A stretch of 9,167 nt of DNA, from NCBI GenBank assembly GCA_003104895.1, contig PQAG01000164.1, positions 1-9,167 on the forward strand, written 5' to 3'. The notes beneath the pieces were generated by a model, which did not search any database, was not told the DNA's origin, and saw only the letters and a program-made list of their open reading frames with translations. This document shows positions 1 to 5,870 of the stretch, piece by piece; positions within the stretch are counted from its first letter, which is position 1; each line of letters begins with the position of its first letter. A program made the position numbers and the translations under genes. This stretch comes from Nitrosomonadales bacterium. GTDB lineage: Bacteria; Pseudomonadota; Gammaproteobacteria; Burkholderiales; Sulfuricellaceae.

Positions 1-456
1 AAGGTGGGCCACCTGGTCACCAAGGCCTACGTGTTCGAGGGCATCCATCCCAGGGTGGTGGCCATTCCCACGGCATTCGGGCACTGGGCCTACGGCCGTC
101 TGGCGCAGCTCAAGCTGAAGAGCGAGAAGGGCGGCGCCTGGGGGGCGCAGGACGACCCAGACCTGAACAACGTGTGGTGGGAGGACAAGGGCGTGCATCC
201 CAACCAGATCATCCCGGTGGTGGCCGACCCGATCGGCGGTTCGCAAGGCTGGTTCGATACCGTGGTGAAGGTGGCCAAGGCCGGGCCGAACGACAAGTAC
301 GGCGACGTCCAGGCTTCGTGGGACAAGCACGTGGAAGCCTTCAAGGAAACCATGCGCTACGCCTACACCGGCGACCTGCACCGCAAGATGCACCCGGAAA
401 TGGCCGCCTGGGGCGGGCCGGAGAGCGTCAAGCACAAGGAGGGCGGCGGACATTAG
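1..456 (+). CDS. Molybdopterin oxidoreductase catalytic subunit, C-terminal end (5' truncated by window)
   Basis: The frame is open from base 1 and stops at TAG 454-456, giving about 151 residues with no start in the window. The sequence fits the C-terminal molybdopterin-dinucleotide-binding domain of the DMSO reductase superfamily: GHLVTKAYVFEGIHPRVV resembles the strand where the cofactor-binding barrel closes, and GVHPNQIIPVVADPIGG followed by a V-x-V-x-K strand resembles the end of PhsA/TtrA/ArrA/Soe-type subunits. Such subunits carry bis-MGD molybdenum and reduce or oxidise sulfur or arsenic oxyanions in membrane-linked complexes. The substrate cannot be assigned from this fragment. A TorD-type chaperone gene downstream supports the family. 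About 25 polar, Lys/His/Gly-rich residues follow the barrel. Family is fairly sure, subfamily is not. Confidence 0.8.
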   Translation, partial: KVGHLVTKAYVFEGIHPRVVAIPTAFGHWAYGRLAQLKLKSEKGGAWGAQDDPDLNNVWWEDKGVHPNQIIPVVADPIGGSQGWFDTVVKVAKAGPNDKYGDVQASWDKHVEAFKETMRYAYTGDLHRKMHPEMAAWGGPESVKHKEGGGH

Positions 457-572
457 AGGGGTGAGGGGTAAAAATCCTGCTGTGCTGCTCTTGATCTCAC
501 GCCCCACGCCTAAGCCCTCACGAGGAATGCCGTTTTGGGTTCGAGTTCCCCCCCCCTGTGCAAGCGGAGTGT

Positions 573-615
573 CCCGGTCATGAATTACTTCCCTTTTCCA
601 TGACCGGGTTTTTTT
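573..615 (+). terminator. Intrinsic terminator or attenuator hairpin just ahead of the chaperone gene
   Basis: Arms CCCGGTCATG (573-582) and CATGACCGGG (599-608) pair perfectly over 10 bp around a 16-nt loop and are followed by seven T (609-615). The Shine-Dalgarno-like GAGAGGA begins at 616 and the chaperone ATG is at 628. There is no room for a promoter between hairpin and gene, so the downstream genes must be read through this structure or transcribed from a promoter that makes an RNA containing it. It probably ends most molybdoenzyme transcripts and sets a lower level for the accessory genes (inference). Confidence 0.85.
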
Positions 616-627
616 GAGAGGATTGCC

Positions 628-1407
628 ATGCAGAATCAGAATGCAGCACTCATTGAAGCCATGGAAGACAGATTATCCCCGCTGGAATTGCGCGCCCGCG
701 CCGGCTTTTACCAGCTGCTGGCAGGTGCGTTCGTCGAAGAGCCTGGGCGCGACTACCTGGCCGCGCTGCGCGCACCGGCAGCCCTGGCTGCGCTGGCCGA
801 ACTGGGTGTGCGGCTCGATGCCGATTTTACCGACATTTCCCTGGACGAACTTGAGGAAGCATTGGCTTGCGAATATGCCACGCTCTTCACCTCCCCCGGC
901 GGCTGCCCGCCGGTGGAGTCTTCGCGCCTCACCGGGCGTTTCCAGCAGGAACCCTTTCATGAGGTCAAGGCCCTTTACCAGCGTTGCGGATTTGAGCTGC
1001 AACAAGGAAAATTTGCCGTTTTTGAAGATCAGCTTGGCGCCGAGCTGTCCTTCGTGGCGGCATTGCTGGAGAGCCAGGCGCAGGCGCTGGAAAAAAGTGA
1101 CGCGGCGGCCGCCGCCAGGCTGGAAAAGGAAATCAAGCGCTTCTGGGCGCTTCATCTGGGGCGCTGGGTGCGCGGCTACGCGACATTGCTGGAACGGGTG
1201 ACGGAACATTCCTTCTACCGCGAGACGGCCCGCCTGCTTCAGGGCTTCGCCGGGGAAGAACTGGCGCTGCTCGGCGTGCGGGTGGATGATGTTGACGGCG
1301 GACGCGAGGTGGTGCCGAAGAGTGAAATCCCGCTGCTGTTCAATCCCGGCGAACCGGTGTGCGGCGGCTGCGATCATGGCAAGGAACAAAACAGGGTGCT
1401 GGCATGA
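628..1407 (+). CDS. TorD/DmsD-family molybdoenzyme chaperone
   Basis: A protein of 259 residues, largely helical. TorD-family chaperones bind the Tat signal peptide or apo-form of a molybdoenzyme and hold it until the bis-MGD cofactor is inserted, in the cytoplasm. Visible family features are an N-terminal helix (LRARAGFYQLLAGAFVEEP, about 21-39), the motif CEYATLFTSPGGCPPVESS (81-99) matching the EYxxLF...PPxES pattern, EDQLGAELSFVAALL (133-147), and FWALHLGRWV (172-181). The usual D-H of the third motif reads E-D-Q here. An extra C-terminal tail of about 40 residues contains C245-G-G-C248-D-H, not typical of TorD. The ATG at 628 has GAGAGGA 6 nt upstream. Its position after a molybdoenzyme subunit gene makes that enzyme the likely client. 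Confidence 0.88.
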   Translation: MQNQNAALIEAMEDRLSPLELRARAGFYQLLAGAFVEEPGRDYLAALRAPAALAALAELGVRLDADFTDISLDELEEALACEYATLFTSPGGCPPVESSRLTGRFQQEPFHEVKALYQRCGFELQQGKFAVFEDQLGAELSFVAALLESQAQALEKSDAAAAARLEKEIKRFWALHLGRWVRGYATLLERVTEHSFYRETARLLQGFAGEELALLGVRVDDVDGGREVVPKSEIPLLFNPGEPVCGGCDHGKEQNRVLA

Positions 1408-1802
1408 GCCATGAATTTGCCTGGGCTGAACTGGAGCTGCTGTGGAACAGTAACAATTTCGGCGCCGTCCACGACTGGCTGGGCGAGCGCTGGAATCACC
1501 TGATTCAGACCCGGCCCGGCGGTCATGACGACCCGGATGCCCAATTCCTGCAAGGACTGGCATTCGCGGCGCTGGCCTTTCACTTTACCCAGAACCATAA
1601 CCAGGATGGCGCGGCGCTGCTGGCCGAGGACGCCATCGCCAAATTAACAGGTTTTCTCCCCTCTTACCGGGGAGTGGAGGTGAAGCCGGTGCTGGAAACC
1701 CTCGATATCTTGCTGCCGCTGTTGGGGGGCTTGGAGCATGACGCCGACTGCCCCATGCAGCCTTTCGTTTTCAATAAGCTCACATATCAGGTGATGAATT
1801 GA
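1404..1802 (+). CDS. DUF309-like small protein
   Basis: A protein of 132 residues of unknown biochemical role. The pattern fits the DUF309 family: AVHDWLGERW (21-30) corresponds to the family's H-E-x-L-E-E-x-W signature, FLQGLAFAALAFHF (48-61) to FLQGL-x-x-x-A-x-x-H, and NQDGAALLAEDAIAKL (66-81) to the G-A-x-x-L-L-x-x-A helix. The fold should be an all-helical bundle; no cysteine pair, signal peptide or membrane segment is seen. The start at 1404 is chosen because its ATGA overlaps the chaperone stop (1405-1407). Such tight coupling to a TorD gene suggests a role in the same maturation process, but this is inference. Confidence 0.72.
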   Translation: MSHEFAWAELELLWNSNNFGAVHDWLGERWNHLIQTRPGGHDDPDAQFLQGLAFAALAFHFTQNHNQDGAALLAEDAIAKLTGFLPSYRGVEVKPVLETLDILLPLLGGLEHDADCPMQPFVFNKLTYQVMN

Positions 1803-2494
1803 TGAGTGAATCCATGCCGGAAATCACGTTGTGCCGCTGGGCCAATGCGGAAGATGGACCCTTTCCGGAACCGGTTTTCGTCCTTGACGGAAACAACCTG
1901 CCACAGGATTTGAGCCATGCTTCGATCGTCCTGCGCCATGCTGGCGGGGAACGGGCGTGCGAGCTGGTCGCCCGTGGCGCCGAGCGGGTGCTGATCGGCG
2001 AAGCGGCCTTGCTGGATAGCAGCTTGATCGAAACCCTGGTCAAGGCGCTTGGCGCCGAAAAAGTGGGGGTATGGGTGCCCGCCCGGCGCATGGAGGTCAA
2101 CTGGTCGCTCGATCTGTACTCCAACGCCGATTTCAAGTGCATCACGCCTTCACATGTCAAACCCGCCTGGGAGATATTGAAAAGCGATGGCAGCCGTAGC
2201 GGGACCGATGCCGCCTGGTGGCTGGGGCAAATGCTGGGGCGCGGCGCATCCCTGGCGCTGCTCGGGGTGGATATCGCAGACGATACCGACCTCAATCTCT
2301 GTGCCGAACTGGAGGAGCAATTCGGTTCCCAGCTCTGGCTGACCCCGCTGGCTGTTGCAGAGGCGGATTTGCTGCCCTGGATCGTGTTCGGCCTGGCGCG
2401 GAACCTGGTGATTCCCGGCCTTGAACGGTATGACGAAGCCGCGATGCTGGCCTTGCGCGAGGCGCTGAATGCCCAAGTGGAGGCAGCGGCATGA
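1802..2494 (+). CDS. Uncharacterised protein with a HisA-like (half TIM-barrel) sequence pattern
   Basis: A protein of 230 residues that I do not recognise as a named family. The stretch ELVARGAERVLIGEAALLDS (54-73) followed by LGAEKVGVWVPAR resembles HisA/HisF phosphate-binding and following strands (G-A-x-R-V-x-x-G-T-A-A-L, then G-x-x-x-V-V-V-G-x-D-A-R). SGTDAAWWLGQMLGRGASLA (133-152) and LLGVDIADDTDL also follow the HisA S-G-L-D-A...L-x-x-G-A...T-D-I order. The acidic catalytic residues are not obviously kept (VPAR where HisA has DAR), so an isomerase activity is unlikely. The ATG at 1802 follows AGGTGA (1789-1794) and overlaps the previous TGA by one base; the final ATGA overlaps the next gene. 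It is probably a cytoplasmic accessory protein of the operon. Confidence 0.6.
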   Translation: MSESMPEITLCRWANAEDGPFPEPVFVLDGNNLPQDLSHASIVLRHAGGERACELVARGAERVLIGEAALLDSSLIETLVKALGAEKVGVWVPARRMEVNWSLDLYSNADFKCITPSHVKPAWEILKSDGSRSGTDAAWWLGQMLGRGASLALLGVDIADDTDLNLCAELEEQFGSQLWLTPLAVAEADLLPWIVFGLARNLVIPGLERYDEAAMLALREALNAQVEAAA

Positions 2495-2934
2495 AATGGA
2501 AATGGTTGCTCATGTTGTCGTGGGCATTGTATTCGCCGGCATGGGCCGCCACAGCGGCGCTGCTGGACGGCAATCATCTCAGGGAAGTGCTGAAGAAGAA
2601 CCAGCCCTGCTGCGTAATCGACGCACGCGGTGAAGGAGCGCGCAAACAGCAGCCCATCCCTTTCGCCGTGATCTACAAGGAAGGCATCAAGCCCAAGCCG
2701 GGCGGCTTCGCGCTGGTGGTGGGCGGCAACGACCGGCAGGCACTGGAAATCGCCCAGGCGGTTGCCAGAAAGAGCGGGCAGGACGTGTATGCGGTGAAGG
2801 GCGGCTATGCCGCCTGGATACAGATTCAGGCGGGCGGCGGGAAATCCGCCGCACCGGAAACCCTGATGCCGCAAAATTTCACCATTCCCAGCAATACCTG
2901 CGAACAGGGGCAGGCGCTGCATGAGTACAAGTAG
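2491..2934 (+). CDS. Exported rhodanese-fold protein lacking the catalytic cysteine
   Basis: A protein of 147 residues. Residues 1-19 form a Sec signal peptide: M-K-W-K-W, a hydrophobic core, then SPAWA before the probable cleavage at A19/A20, so the product should be periplasmic. The mature part has a rhodanese order: CCVIDARGEG (40-49) as the first strand with the V-I-D-A-R signature, FALVVGGNDRQALEIAQ (73-89) as the strand and loop where the active-site cysteine normally lies, and VYAVKGGYAAWI (99-110) as the closing V-x-x-L-x-G-G-x-x-x-W element. The catalytic position holds Gly, so classical sulfurtransfer is not expected. Cysteines remain at C40, C41 and C137, the last in a short conserved-looking tail (IPSNTCEQG). 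The start overlaps the preceding stop (ATGA 2491-2494). It could bind sulfur compounds or act as a scaffold for the molybdoenzyme. Confidence 0.8.
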   Translation: MKWKWLLMLSWALYSPAWAATAALLDGNHLREVLKKNQPCCVIDARGEGARKQQPIPFAVIYKEGIKPKPGGFALVVGGNDRQALEIAQAVARKSGQDVYAVKGGYAAWIQIQAGGGKSAAPETLMPQNFTIPSNTCEQGQALHEYK

Positions 2935-2952
2935 CCCGGCAAGGGGCCAACC

Positions 2953-4044
2953 ATGCTGAGCCAGCCGGAATATCGCGTCAGCCGTTGCACCCGTTACCGT
3001 TACCGCTACAGCGAGTGCAGCCGCTGCGCCGATGCTTGCCCACACGATGCGCTGGAGTTGAGCGACGAAGGCATCAGGGTCAGCGCATCGGCATGCCGCA
3101 ATTGTTCGCTGTGTGCCGCCGCCTGTCCCACTGAAGCTTTGCTGGCGGACAACCTGCCGCGCATCGACGTATTGAAGCGCGCTGTCAAACAGCCTGAGGT
3201 GACCTTCGCCTGCGCCCCGTCCGAGCTTCAGGGTGATGAAATCGTGCCCTGCCTGGGTGGGCTGGATGCGGCGATGCTGGCCTATCTCTCCAGCCGCGGC
3301 GTCGCCGTCATCCTTGCCGGCACCCAGCATTGCGCCGAATGTCTCCATGGCATGCGGGGAGAGGAAAGGCTGGGCCTCCACCTGGACGCGGTCGAAGCGC
3401 TACGGGGTATCCTCGGCAGCGAAAGATGGGCCGGAACCAGCGTGCCCGAGGAGATCGCAATGGAGCCGGGCAAGGCCAGGCACAATCCTTCCCGGCGCCA
3501 CCTGTTTCGCCGCTTCGCCGGACGTGCCAGCGACCAGTTGACGCGCCCCGTTTCTCCCGCCGAGGCGCAGCCCGTTCCGCTCAAGGCGATCCGCTTCGCA
3601 GCGCCATTCTCCACAGCCGGGCGGGAACTGCTGCAAATACTGTTCGAAACCAGGCAGGAAGAACACCCGGTCTCGCCGTCCCATGCAGCGTTAAACGCCG
3701 CCCAGATTGGCATCCTGCCCGGGTGTACAGCCTGCGAGGCCTGTGCACGTGCCTGCCCCACCGGCGCGATGCAGATAAGGGAAAGCAGCACGACCTGGAG
3801 CCTGGGTTTCCAGTTTTCCCGATGCGTCGGCTGCGGCGTGTGCATCGAGGTTTGCCAGCCAGGTGTCCTGCATTTCGCGCCGGAAATGAAGAACCTTGCG
3901 AAGACAGCGGCGCCTGAGACCTTGCATGCTCTGGGTAAACAACGTTGTACCCGCTGCGACCGCTTCTTCATCTCGGCCGCCCCAGCGGAAATTTGTCCGG
4001 TCTGTGAAGGCGACGACGCGGATTTCGCATCGCTTTTTGGCTAA
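2953..4044 (+). CDS. Multi-cluster [4Fe-4S] ferredoxin-type protein
   Basis: A protein of 363 residues with no signal peptide. An N-terminal ferredoxin module has C22-x2-C25-x3-C29-P and C48-x2-C51-x2-C54-x3-C58-P; the missing first cysteine of the first cluster may be supplied by C12, ahead of an RYRYRYS stretch. A middle domain with C87, C100-L-G-G, and H-C127-A-E-C130 recalls MvhD-like iron-sulfur domains of hydrogenase/heterodisulfide reductase systems. Residues 258-268 and 291-301 give two complete C-x2-C-x2-C-x3-C motifs. The C-terminus has C332-x2-C335 and C348-x2-C351, a zinc-ribbon or rubredoxin-like knuckle. It likely moves electrons to or from the molybdoenzyme or its assembly factors. 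AAGGGG (2940-2945) precedes the ATG, 18 bp after the rhodanese stop. Confidence 0.85.
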   Translation: MLSQPEYRVSRCTRYRYRYSECSRCADACPHDALELSDEGIRVSASACRNCSLCAAACPTEALLADNLPRIDVLKRAVKQPEVTFACAPSELQGDEIVPCLGGLDAAMLAYLSSRGVAVILAGTQHCAECLHGMRGEERLGLHLDAVEALRGILGSERWAGTSVPEEIAMEPGKARHNPSRRHLFRRFAGRASDQLTRPVSPAEAQPVPLKAIRFAAPFSTAGRELLQILFETRQEEHPVSPSHAALNAAQIGILPGCTACEACARACPTGAMQIRESSTTWSLGFQFSRCVGCGVCIEVCQPGVLHFAPEMKNLAKTAAPETLHALGKQRCTRCDRFFISAAPAEICPVCEGDDADFASLFG

Positions 4045-4069
4045 TGGAGAAACAAATATTAGAAACAAT

Positions 4070-4104
4070 AAAGGCTTACAAGATTATTTGTAAGCCTTTG
4101 TTTT
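4070..4104 (+). terminator. Operon terminator, probably bidirectional
   Basis: AAAGGCTTACAA (4070-4081) and TTGTAAGCCTTT (4088-4099) form a perfect 12-bp stem with a 6-nt loop, followed by GTTTT, 25 bp after the ferredoxin stop. On the - strand the same stem is followed by a T-rich stretch (TTATTGTTTCT). Because it sits directly beyond the tRNA 3' copy at 4108, it was probably the shared terminator of the redox operon and the tRNA-Arg gene before the element inserted. Confidence 0.85.
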
Positions 4105-4107
4105 ATA

Positions 4108-4152
4108 TGGCGCCCCGAAGACGAATCGAACGTCCGGCCTACCCCTTAGGAG
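4108..4152 (-). repeat. Left attachment-site repeat (displaced 3' tRNA-Arg copy)
   Basis: This is the 3' 45 nt of tRNA-Arg, anticodon loop through CCA on the - strand, identical to 8294-8338 except at 4137 (G versus A at 8323), which is the variable-loop base 47 of the tRNA. The match stops at 4153, where the tRNA sequence diverges. It lacks the 5' half and cannot make a tRNA. Confidence 0.92.
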
Positions 4153-4198
4153 TTTTCGATTTCCGGCTTTTGCCTGTGTTCGCAATACTTAATAATCC

Positions 4199-4227
4199 TT
4201 TACAAAACCTAATGTTAGGCATAAATT
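4199..4227 (+). promoter_or_regulatory. Possible integrase promoter with internal palindrome
   Basis: TTTACA (4199-4204) and TAAATT (4222-4227) stand 17 bp apart in an AT-rich stretch about 70 bp ahead of the probable original integrase start. The spacer holds CCTAA-TG-TTAGG (4208-4219), a short inverted repeat that could be an operator or excisionase site. This rests only on sequence resemblance. The rest of 4153-4298 shows no other gene or clear signal. Confidence 0.35.
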
Positions 4228-4351
4228 TATATTAACGGGGCTGCACGAAATTTACTGATAATTCACCTATTTTGTAATCCCGGCGTAACCCCAGAAGGAT
4301 GCCGCGGAAAACAAAATCAGCTTTACCAAGGCCAGTATCGAGGCGCTGGAG

Positions 4352-5506
4352 TTGCCATCTGCCGGGCAGCGCGTTACCTATCATGATACGAAAACAGCGG
4401 GGCTTCAGCTTCGCATCACTTCCAGCGGCATCAAGACATTTTCCGTGTGCCGGCGTATCAAGGGCGAGCAGCCCGAGCGGGTGACGCTGGGGCGTTATCC
4501 TGACCTGTCCATCGAGCAGGCCCGGCGCAAGGCCGCAGAAGTCAACGCGGCCATAGCCGAGGGGAAAAATCCGGCGGACTTTGCGCGGGCGGCGAAGCAG
4601 GAAATGACGCTGGATGACTTGCACAACGAATACATGAGCCGGTGCGCGGCATTCAACCGGAGACCGGACAAGCCCAGGGCTAATTACCGGCTTTACCTTT
4701 CAGGGTGGGGGAAACGCAAACTCTCCACAATCAAGCATGAAGAGGTTGACCGGCTGCACAAGAAAATCGGGCGCGTTAACGGCACCGTGACTGCCAATAT
4801 CATGTTGGAGCTCTTGCATGTCATGTTCAACAAGGCCATCAACGAATGGCGTATCTGGTCGGGCGAGAATCCCGCCCACGGCATCAAGAAATTTCCCGAG
4901 CAATCGCGCGACCGCTTCTTGCAGTCTGACGAATTGCCGCGATTCTTCGAGGCCGTAGCGGAAGAGGCGAATGAAACCATCCGGGATTATGCGCTGATTT
5001 CCCTGCTGACCGGTGCCCGCCGCACCAACGTGCTCGAAATGCGCTGGCAGGACGTGAGCTTCGAACGGGCAGAGTGGCGCGTTGGCATGACCAAGAACGG
5101 CACTCCGCAAACCGTCACTCTTTCGCCGGAAGCTCTGGAAGTATTACGCAACAGGAAGCCCCAGGAAGAGGCCGTTTTCGTTTTTCCCGGCACGGGCAAA
5201 TGTGGGCACCTGGCCGAGCCCAAGAAGGGCTGGACGCGCATTCTGGAACGGGCGGGCATTGCCGATCTGCGCATCCATGACCTGCGCCGCACGCTCGGCA
5301 GCTGGCAGGCCAAAACGGGTGCATCCCTGGCGATCATCGGCAAGAGCCTGAACCACAAGAACCAAAGCACCACGGCCATTTATGCGCGCCTCGACCTTGA
5401 CCCGGTGCGGCAGTCGGTCAATACTACCACCAGCGCAATGATGGCGGCAGCCGGGGTAAAACAAACTGCGGAAGTGTTACAGATGAGCAATAACAAGGCG
5501 GCATGA
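4352..5506 (+). CDS. Tyrosine recombinase/integrase (N-terminus frameshifted)
   Basis: A site-specific recombinase of the P4-like type with an N-terminal arm-binding domain (DUF4102-like). Counted from TTG 4352 it has 384 residues. TLGRYPDLSIEQARRKA lies in the arm-binding domain. All catalytic residues are present: R223 (TGARRTNVLEMRW), K248 (MTKNGTPQ), H309 and R312 (IHDLRRTLGSW), H335 (SLNHKNQ) and nucleophile Y344 (TAIYARL). It should integrate and excise the element at the flanking tRNA-Arg repeat. Homology-like sequence continues upstream in this frame to about 4310 (KISFTKASIEALEL) with no start codon. An ATG at 4299 lies in the next frame, and one extra A in the A-run 4308-4311 would join the two. 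The native start was therefore probably 4299; the TTG at 4352 is only the first usable in-frame start. Activity is doubtful. Confidence 0.88.
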   Translation: MPSAGQRVTYHDTKTAGLQLRITSSGIKTFSVCRRIKGEQPERVTLGRYPDLSIEQARRKAAEVNAAIAEGKNPADFARAAKQEMTLDDLHNEYMSRCAAFNRRPDKPRANYRLYLSGWGKRKLSTIKHEEVDRLHKKIGRVNGTVTANIMLELLHVMFNKAINEWRIWSGENPAHGIKKFPEQSRDRFLQSDELPRFFEAVAEEANETIRDYALISLLTGARRTNVLEMRWQDVSFERAEWRVGMTKNGTPQTVTLSPEALEVLRNRKPQEEAVFVFPGTGKCGHLAEPKKGWTRILERAGIADLRIHDLRRTLGSWQAKTGASLAIIGKSLNHKNQSTTAIYARLDLDPVRQSVNTTTSAMMAAAGVKQTAEVLQMSNNKAA

Positions 5507-5636
5507 CTGGGTGGCGGACAAGCCGCTGCATGTGGTCATCGCGGAGGATGCCGAAGCGGAAACCAGCATCATCATTACGGTCTATGAACCCGACCCAGCC
5601 ATCTGGGATGAGGATTTTGAAAGGAAGAAATCATGA
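5507..5636 (+). pseudogene. DUF4258-type toxin gene, 3' fragment
   Basis: Only the last 40 or so codons survive, in frame to TGA 5634-5636. The peptide includes DKPLHVVIAED, SIIITVYEPDPAIW and DFERKKS, matching the R-P-L-H-V-V...I-I-T-V-Y-x-P-D-P-x-x-W end of DUF4258 proteins. The N-terminal half with the family's conserved His/Glu region is missing. Homology starts at the integrase stop (TGA 5504-5506), so a deletion apparently joined the two. Its stop overlaps the start of the zinc-finger gene (ATGA at 5633), the usual toxin/partner arrangement. A GTG at 5511 could in principle start a 41-codon remnant. Confidence 0.72.
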
Positions 5637-5860
5637 AATGCCCGATCTGCAAGCACGGCAGCACCCACCCCGGCTATGCTAGCATCACCCTGGAGCGCGA
5701 TGATGCAACCCTGGTGTTCAAGCACGTGCCCGCCGAGGTTTGCGACAACTGCGGCGAGGAATTCGTCAGCGAGGAAGTGACCGGCAGCCTGCTGGAACGG
5801 GCCAGCATTGCCGCCGCAGAGGGGGTTCGGGTGGACGTGCGGGAATACCGGGTGGCTTGA
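5633..5860 (+). CDS. YgiT-type zinc-finger protein (MqsA-like antitoxin)
   Basis: A protein of 75 residues with two CxxC pairs, C3-P-I-C6 and C37-D-N-C40, spaced as in the zinc-binding N-terminal domain of MqsA/YgiT. It lacks the C-terminal helix-turn-helix domain of full MqsA, so it is the short form commonly found next to DUF4258 or MqsR-like genes. It probably neutralised the adjacent DUF4258 toxin by direct binding. AAGGA (5621-5625) lies 7 nt before the ATG, which overlaps the toxin stop by ATGA. With the toxin truncated it is now an orphan antitoxin. The frame itself looks intact. Confidence 0.82.
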   Translation: MKCPICKHGSTHPGYASITLERDDATLVFKHVPAEVCDNCGEEFVSEEVTGSLLERASIAAAEGVRVDVREYRVA

Positions 5861-5870
5861 AAAGGGCGTC

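Noticed and set aside
534..560. GGGTTCGAGTTCCCC resembling a tRNA T-arm
   Set aside because: The stem does not pair over five bases and no acceptor, D or anticodon arms are present; probably chance beside the C-run.
673..1563. Long open frame on the - strand (296 codons)
   Set aside because: It lies opposite the chaperone and DUF309-like genes, has no recognisable domain and reflects high-G+C codon use of the real genes.
1780..3381. 533-codon open frame on the - strand
   Set aside because: It runs antisense to four well-supported genes, has low-complexity Ser/Arg/Ala composition and no domain match that I can see.
4308..4316. Programmed -1 frameshift site in the integrase
   Set aside because: The direction is right, but the A-run is only four bases and does not form a canonical slippery heptamer; simple base loss is more likely.
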